Source of the DNA: Candidatus Moraniibacteriota bacterium
GTDB taxonomy: Bacteria; Patescibacteriota; Minisyncoccia; Moranbacterales; UBA1568
Direction of reading: 5' to 3'
NCBI GenBank assembly: GCA_023261695.1
Contig: JAHFON010000005.1
Span: forward strand, 1-48,403
Length of the DNA stretch: 48,403 nucleotides
Below the pieces are notes generated by a model, which ran no database searches, was not told the DNA's origin, and saw nothing but the letters and a program-made list of their open reading frames with translations. Positions 43,966 through 48,403 of this stretch are shown here, one piece after another. The position numbers were made by a program, and so were the translations under genes. Numbering within the stretch: the stretch's first letter is position 1; every line of letters starts with the position of its first letter.

Positions 43966-44244
43966 ATGTTTATGGAAAATCAGGAACAAATAGAAGTATC
44001 TGCAGAAATTATGGAACTGAAATATAATAAATCAGCGGTTATTGGATTGGTATTATCAATAATTTCAATCTTTGGTGTTGGGCTTGCTGGGATTGCAGGT
44101 TTTATTTTTGGAATTATTGCGTTGACTCAAATTAAATATACAAATGAAAGAGGGAAGGGAATGGCAATCGCTGCTATTATTATCGGTTTCATTTGGAGTG
44201 TTGTTATTAGTATCGTGCAACGATTAGCTGACGCGGAACTATAA
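43966..44244 (+). CDS. DUF4190-like membrane protein
   Basis: 92 residues. The hydrophobic hairpin AVIGLVLSIISIFGVGLAGIAGFIFGIIALTQIK (read here as AVIGLVLSIISIFGVG and FIFGIIALTQIK) followed by RGKGMAIAAIIIGFIW is the DUF4190 pattern (…GxxLGxIALxQI…G+GxAIAGIxxG). Family function unknown. Member of the three-gene cassette. Confidence 0.75.
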   Translation: MFMENQEQIEVSAEIMELKYNKSAVIGLVLSIISIFGVGLAGIAGFIFGIIALTQIKYTNERGKGMAIAAIIIGFIWSVVISIVQRLADAEL

Positions 44245-44262
44245 TTCTTATAGCCCCTACGT

Positions 44263-44889
44263 ATGCAAATGAAAATTCAAGCAGAGATACATTTTTATAC
44301 TGAGGATCAAATGTCGGTGTTGCTCGACGTTCCTTCAGAAAAAAGAAGAGAGTTTTATGAAGGATTATTATTTACGTTGTATGTTTTTCGAAATTGGTAT
44401 AATTTGGGCAATCATGCATCAGTTGAAGGATTACTGACTCTGTTGGCAGGAGCAGGAGATGATATAAATAGTTTTATTGATTATTATCAAAAAAATACTA
44501 TCAAAGTAAATGATTATGCTGGGCAAAAAGCGGATAAAGGGTTCGCTGTTATTCTCAATTATGACGATACTGCGAATAAGCCAATTCACTTTGATTTTGA
44601 TACATGGGGATTTGGTTGGCTTGGTACTGGATTAGGATACTACTCCCCAAGGTCGGTAGGTACTCTCTTGCAGTATCTGTTAGAAAAATCATCTCAGAGA
44701 CCACTCTACTTTTTTGGTCCTCGATACTATGAACTACTTTGTTACAGTATCGCAACTACAATCAGTGCTTTTAAACCATCGCCAACTTTATTTAACCGGA
44801 TATCATTGCAAATCGCTTCAGATGCATATGCGTATACTTTCGAGGGAAAAAATAATTCTCAAGAAGAGAATGACCATGTGTCTTTTTGA
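44263..44889 (+). CDS. Hypothetical protein (208 aa)
   Basis: Soluble, no signal peptide. Aromatic-rich, with DFDTWGFGWLGTGLGYYSPR in the middle. No family recognised. AT-rich like its two neighbours. Probably part of the same accessory cassette. Confidence 0.55.
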   Translation: MQMKIQAEIHFYTEDQMSVLLDVPSEKRREFYEGLLFTLYVFRNWYNLGNHASVEGLLTLLAGAGDDINSFIDYYQKNTIKVNDYAGQKADKGFAVILNYDDTANKPIHFDFDTWGFGWLGTGLGYYSPRSVGTLLQYLLEKSSQRPLYFFGPRYYELLCYSIATTISAFKPSPTLFNRISLQIASDAYAYTFEGKNNSQEENDHVSF

Positions 44890-44903
44890 ATCTGGAAAGC
44901 AAA

Positions 44904-44945
44904 GAGTATATTAAGAGCAGAGGATCACCCTCGCCGTTCTTTAAT
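44904..44945 (+). repeat. Degenerate copy of the dnaK terminator
   Basis: gagtatattaagagcagagg ... cctcgccgttctttaat resembles gagtattaagagcggagg ... cctccgctcttaat at 43559-43597. It marks the right edge of the three-gene cassette. Confidence 0.55.
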
Positions 44946-44961
44946 TTGTAGATTATAGTAT

Positions 44962-45270
44962 ATGAAATTCATCATCATCTACATTACGCATCCGAATTTA
45001 AAGATTGCCAAGAAAGTGACTGAGGCTTTGTTGAAAGACAGACTGATTGCCTGTGTGAACTATTTTCCTATCGAAAGCGCGTACTGGTGGAAGGGAAAAA
45101 TCGAGAGCGGAAAAGAAATTGTCTCTTTGATGAAAACAAAAAAGGAAAATTGGACAAAGGTGAAAAAAGCGGTGGAAACGATGCATCCGTACGAAACCCC
45201 GTGTATCATGAAACTTGAAGTAAAGTCCAACAAAGCGTACGCCGATTGGATTAAGAAAGAGACAAGATAA
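44962..45270 (+). CDS. cutA: Divalent cation tolerance protein CutA
   Basis: 102 residues. Family motifs: IYITHPNLKIAKKVTEALLKDRLIACVNYFP (read as ITHPNLKIAKK and RLIACVNYFP), SAYWWKGKIE, and HPYETPCIMKLEV. A trimeric ferredoxin-like fold. Binds divalent metals, with unclear precise role. The intact YWWKGKIE and HPYE(T)P signatures make the call secure. Confidence 0.93.
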   Translation: MKFIIIYITHPNLKIAKKVTEALLKDRLIACVNYFPIESAYWWKGKIESGKEIVSLMKTKKENWTKVKKAVETMHPYETPCIMKLEVKSNKAYADWIKKETR

Positions 45271-45301
45271 AAAGACGTAGCGGTAAAATTAAATACTCTT
45301 T

Positions 45302-45832
45302 ATGCAGGAACAGAAGAATCTAGCTTTTATAGACGGCCAGAATCTCTATATGGGTACGGCTAAACGTGAACAGAATCCGTGGCGGATAAATCTGAAGCGT
45401 TTCCGTATATATCTGGAACAGAAATATGGGATAGAGAAGGCGTATTATTTTCTGGGATATGTGCAAGAAGCGAGAGATGGTCTTTATGAGGAAATACAGG
45501 CGGCTGGTTTTGTTTTGATATTCCGCGAGCACAATGTGGCGATGCTCGGGAAAAAGAAAGGGAACGTTGATTCTGACATCATTTTCAATGTTATGAGGCG
45601 TTTGTATAGAGGGGAGAATTTCGGGAAGATTTTCCTTGTTTCTGGTGATGGTGATTATAAGATGTTAGTAGATTTTCTTATCGAAGAGGGGAGGTTCGGC
45701 AAAATGCTATTCCCGAATCGACAGTTCGCCTCCTCATTGTATAAAAAACTGGGTTCCGAATACTTCGATTATCTGGAATCTGTACACGGTAAGATTGGTC
45801 AAAAAAAAGAAAAGGGCTCCTTAGGTAATTAG
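45302..45832 (+). CDS. NYN-domain (LabA/DUF88) predicted ribonuclease
   Basis: 176 residues. NYN/PIN-like acidic sites: AFIDGQNLYMG, VDSDIIFNVMR and LVSGDGDYKMLVDFLIEEG. The G-D-x-D-Y and F-I-D-x-x-N signatures are characteristic. It probably cleaves RNA. The stop lies inside its own terminator hairpin (45810-45850). Confidence 0.88.
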   Translation: MQEQKNLAFIDGQNLYMGTAKREQNPWRINLKRFRIYLEQKYGIEKAYYFLGYVQEARDGLYEEIQAAGFVLIFREHNVAMLGKKKGNVDSDIIFNVMRRLYRGENFGKIFLVSGDGDYKMLVDFLIEEGRFGKMLFPNRQFASSLYKKLGSEYFDYLESVHGKIGQKKEKGSLGN

Positions 45833-45850
45833 CCGTTTGGATCCCTTTTC
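45810..45850 (+). terminator. Rho-independent terminator
   Basis: aaaaggg ... ccctttt with inner ctcc/gg(at) pairing, followed by T residues. It overlaps the NYN gene stop. Confidence 0.7.
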
Positions 45851-45955
45851 GTCTGAATGTTTGTATTATAGCAAAATGAAAGAAGTTGTCAATCGGCTAT
45901 ACCACAAGTAATTTCTTTGAATTCGTATTTTGTCTGAGTTTCTATGTGAATAGGT

Positions 45956-46696
45956 ATGCTGAAATTTTTTCAACAATTTCCGGAAATTACCGCGCTTATG
46001 TCTGAACGGACAGATGGTTCTATGCGGTACTTTGAAGATGGCAGTGAACCGCAAAATGTAGAAAATAGGAAAGTTTTTTTTAGAAAAAACGGTATTGAGA
46101 GTGAGTTGGTAATCGTACCGGATATTGTGCACGGAAATCACGTGATCACAATAGATGCTGAAAGCAAACGGTTCCAAGAAAAGACAGACGCTTTGGTAAC
46201 TTCTGACAAGGGAATATATCTTTCAGTTACGGTGGCTGATTGTCTACCGATTTTATTTTATGATCCGATACGCGGAAATATTGGCATTGCGCACATGGGT
46301 TGGCGAGGCGCGCTAAGCGGTGTGGTTACAGAGACTATGTCAGCTTTGATAAAACTGGGAAGCGATGCCAGAAATGTTTCTGTCGCCATCGGTCCCTGCA
46401 TCCAAAAGTGCCATTTTGAAATCTTAAAAGAAAACGCGCCTCTCTATAAAGAATACGCGGAATTTGTCTATTATGAGCGAGCTGGCTCCACTCAGGCTGT
46501 GTCGGGCCAGGGCGGAAAAGTATATGTAGATCTTCCGAAAATAGCGTCTAAACAATTGGAGCAAGCCGGAATTCCGTCTGAAAATATTAACGCGAGCGAT
46601 GTCTGCACTTTTTGTGAAAAAGAAAAGTGGTTTTCCTATCGCCGAGACAAACCGGAAAAAGTGCAGGCGATGGTAGCGGTCATCGGTATGCGATAA
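45956..46696 (+). CDS. Laccase-domain protein (YfiH / purine nucleoside phosphorylase family)
   Basis: 246 residues. Metal-site residues: HGNHV, TVADCLPILFYDP and IAHMGWRGALSGVV, plus VAIGPCIQKCHFEI and CTFCEKEKWFSYRRD. These are the conserved His/Cys set of the DUF152/YfiH family, which acts on purine nucleosides (phosphorolysis or deamination). Cytoplasmic. Confidence 0.9.
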   Translation: MLKFFQQFPEITALMSERTDGSMRYFEDGSEPQNVENRKVFFRKNGIESELVIVPDIVHGNHVITIDAESKRFQEKTDALVTSDKGIYLSVTVADCLPILFYDPIRGNIGIAHMGWRGALSGVVTETMSALIKLGSDARNVSVAIGPCIQKCHFEILKENAPLYKEYAEFVYYERAGSTQAVSGQGGKVYVDLPKIASKQLEQAGIPSENINASDVCTFCEKEKWFSYRRDKPEKVQAMVAVIGMR

Positions 46697-46712
46697 CGCA
46701 GGGCAGGGTTTA

Positions 46713-47399
46713 TTAGTTTTCTTTTTCATTTATATTTATATTTTCAGTTTCGTCGTGAAAGTCAATGCAATCTTTCTTAAAGAGAGACGCGGCTATGCGG
46801 TAGATGGTGTAAGTGATAAAGAAGGCTGACAAAACATCTATGGAGTAGTGCAGATGTCCCAGTAAAACAACCGCGCCAAAAAATACAGAAGCGAAAATAA
46901 ATAAAATCCTTAGGTAAATATCGTCCCAAAAGAGGAGTGCTAAAAGGAACGGCAAGCCGGTATGAGCGGAAAAGAAATAGTCCTCGCCGTTCACAAGTTT
47001 ACTCAAAATGCTTAAGTTGTCTATTTTCATTTGGGTCGGAAACGGACCCAAATGGGTGGTAGCAATAAAAACTGACCGTATCAGCACAAACAGAGCAATG
47101 GATTTGATGGCGAAGTTTATTTTTTTGGGCCAATGGAGTAAAAGCAGTATAACAAATACCCACATAAATACCGGACCGTAAACAAAGAGGCCATCAACGT
47201 CAAAGACGCGAGTATTACTTAAAACTATATCGGTAACATAATTGCTTGCGACTTCAGTGGCGTAAGTTGTGGCATAGAAATTCACCACTAAAGAAGCGGC
47301 AAAAAGAGCGAGCCCAACCAAAAAAGAATTTACGTAAGCCTTATCGTTAAAATGGTCTGCGTACTTCTTGGACAAGTTTTTGATATATTGCTTAGTCAT
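46713..47399 (-). CDS. PAP2-like membrane phosphatase family protein
   Basis: 228 residues with about six membrane segments. FFSAHTGLPFLLALLFWDD and GHLHYSIDVLSAFFITY carry the S-x-H-T-G and H-x-x-x-D active-site residues of the PAP2_C/sphingomyelin-synthase-like group. Its ATG overlaps the stop of the glycosyltransferase upstream (TAATG). It probably acts on lipid phosphates in envelope synthesis. Confidence 0.8.
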   Translation of the reverse strand: MTKQYIKNLSKKYADHFNDKAYVNSFLVGLALFAASLVVNFYATTYATEVASNYVTDIVLSNTRVFDVDGLFVYGPVFMWVFVILLLLHWPKKINFAIKSIALFVLIRSVFIATTHLGPFPTQMKIDNLSILSKLVNGEDYFFSAHTGLPFLLALLFWDDIYLRILFIFASVFFGAVVLLGHLHYSIDVLSAFFITYTIYRIAASLFKKDCIDFHDETENININEKEN

Positions 47400-48109
47400 T
47401 ATCGGACATCTTTATATTCTTTAGTAAGCGGTTTTTTCAGAAATACTTCGGAGAGAAAATTAGAGATGTATTTGAAAGCCACATTTATTAATCCTTCGTC
47501 CTTAAACCTTCTTCCAGATGTGTACATATAAAGTCCTGTCGTAAATGTTACTTTGCCCACTTTACTTAAACGCCTAGCAATATTGGTATCTTCTCCGTAG
47601 AAACTTATGTTTTCATCAAAGCCTCTTATTTTTTCTAGCGCGCTTCGTTTGGCGGCAAAATTTCCACCTACTGCCATATAACCGGTAATGAGATAAGCGA
47701 TATATGCGAAAAAGTGCCAATAGATCCAAACCATTAATTTGGCAAACGGTGATATATCATAATAAATGTAGCGACCACTGAAGCAAACCAGCTTTGGATT
47801 GTCTTGGAATGCTTTATGGATTTTCTCTACCCATCCGGCCGGCATTTTAGTATCGGCATCAACAAAAGCTACTATTTCTCCGTCGCTTTCTTTAAGACCT
47901 CGCTGTCTGGCTTTAGTGAGTCCTTTTACCGGCTCGTTTACAACTTTTACTCCTGTGAAACTGACTGCTACTTCAGTTGTCTTATCTGTACTTGCGTTAT
48001 TAACAACTATTATTTCTGATAATCCAGCGCCGTTCTGCAAAGCGTTTTTTAGGCAGTTTTTTATATACTTTTCTTCATTGTGAGCGGGTATGATGAGGCT
48101 GATTTTCAT
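47399..48109 (-). CDS. Glycosyltransferase family 2
   Basis: 236 residues. GT-A start: SLIIPAHNEEKYIKNCLKNA, IIVVNNASTDKTTEVA, ARQRGLKESDGEIVAFVDADT with the DxD metal motif, and RGFDENISFYGEDTNIARRL. A hydrophobic stretch (WIYWHFFAYIAYLITGYM) suggests membrane association. It transfers a sugar to a lipid or glycan. Coupled to both neighbours (1-nt gap and 1-nt overlap). Confidence 0.9.
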   Translation of the reverse strand: MKISLIIPAHNEEKYIKNCLKNALQNGAGLSEIIVVNNASTDKTTEVAVSFTGVKVVNEPVKGLTKARQRGLKESDGEIVAFVDADTKMPAGWVEKIHKAFQDNPKLVCFSGRYIYYDISPFAKLMVWIYWHFFAYIAYLITGYMAVGGNFAAKRSALEKIRGFDENISFYGEDTNIARRLSKVGKVTFTTGLYMYTSGRRFKDEGLINVAFKYISNFLSEVFLKKPLTKEYKDVR

Positions 48110-48110
48110 T

Positions 48111-48403
48111 TTATTTCTTGCTTTCTAGGGCTTTATGGTAGATTTCTTCAAATTGGGCCGTGATTGATTCCGGAGAAAATCCCATAGCTTTTTCGCGTCC
48201 GGTTTTTCCGAATGCCTCCGATATTTTATCATTTCTTGCGAGTTTCAATAGCCGATCCGTGTAGGTTATTCTGTCATTCGGTTCAACTATATAACCCGTT
48301 TGGTTATCAAAAATATATTCCGGCAGACCACCGGCTCGAGCGCCCACTACCGGCAGTTCGCAGGCCATTGATTGGAGCGTAGTCATTGATTGAGTATCTG
48401 ATG
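48111..48403 (-). CDS. Glycosyltransferase family 4, C-terminal part (cut by window edge)
   Basis: The frame is open to the right edge. Seen: SDTQSMTTLQSMACELPVVG, then AGGLPEYIFDNQTGYIVEPND, the nucleotide-sugar-binding E/Q-x-x-A-x-x-x-P-V-V-x-x-x-x-G-x-P pattern of the group-1 family. The usual Glu of EAMACG is replaced by Gln-Ser (QSMACE). The internal ATG at 48386 is not the start. Part of an envelope-glycan operon. Confidence 0.85.
   Translation of the reverse strand, partial: SDTQSMTTLQSMACELPVVGARAGGLPEYIFDNQTGYIVEPNDRITYTDRLLKLARNDKISEAFGKTGREKAMGFSPESITAQFEEIYHKALESKK

Overview
The window is a 48.4-kb piece of a bacterial chromosome that looks like a Candidate Phyla Radiation (Patescibacteria, probably Parcubacteria-like) genome. 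The reasons are two group I introns in one 23S rRNA gene, short divergent housekeeping genes, type IV pilus and DprA genes, a lone CIRCE-type groEL, and normal use of TGA as a stop. This placement rests on gene content and gene style, because no database search was possible.

Layout. 1-2189: 3' part of a 23S rRNA gene with introns at E. coli positions 1931 and 2593, then 5S rRNA and tRNA-Thr. 2203-5636: a NitT/TauT/guanidine-type ABC transporter plus a DUF1989 protein, bracketed by an 18-bp direct repeat that begins in the 3' end of tRNA-Thr. 5.7-11.0 kb: small genes, rpmG, tRNA-Trp, tRNA-Glu, an OMP-decarboxylase-like protein lacking its catalytic Lys/Asp, a GNAT, a PolB-like exonuclease, and polyprenyl and undecaprenyl diphosphate synthases. 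11.0-21.4 kb: an integrated mobile element (below). 21.35-33.7 kb: ychF, a HEPN/MNT toxin-antitoxin pair, a lipoprotein, groEL, pilB, rel, a ZIP transporter, a PilX-like protein, topA, dprA and tRNA-Ala. 34-37.2 kb: a SET-domain gene, an AbiEi/AbiEii pair and a membrane protein next to cysS. 37.2-48.4 kb: cysS, corA-like, yidD, hrcA-grpE-dnaK, three unknown genes, cutA, a NYN nuclease, a laccase-domain protein, PAP2 and two glycosyltransferases (the last cut by the window edge).

Main discovery. Positions about 11008-21379 form a 10.4-kb integrative element inserted into codon 6-7 of ychF. The original ychF start (reading MPLKVG) is left beside uppS at 10997-11015. The rest of ychF continues at 21380 in the same frame, now with an element-derived start (MSSSSLRVG). 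The shared core is agtcggta. The element's large serine recombinase reads through this core. In the integrated state its tail is out-of-frame ychF sequence. Joining the two element ends on paper gives a different 41-codon tail from the left end (11016-11139). The attachment site therefore appears to lie inside the integrase gene, so integration would change the integrase C-terminus while giving ychF a new start. The element carries secreted or membrane proteins, a thermonuclease, possible HEPN-type proteins, a SymE-like gene, a truncated recombinase and two structured noncoding stretches.

Second pattern. Several accessory cassettes lie between a host gene's 3' end and a second, often slightly diverged, copy of that end: HEPN/MNT at ychF, AbiE and a membrane gene at cysS, three unknown genes at the dnaK terminator, and the ABC/DUF1989 island at tRNA-Thr. 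This suggests that gene ends are repeatedly used as landing sites. CIRCE-like operators before both groEL and hrcA tie the chaperones together under HrcA.
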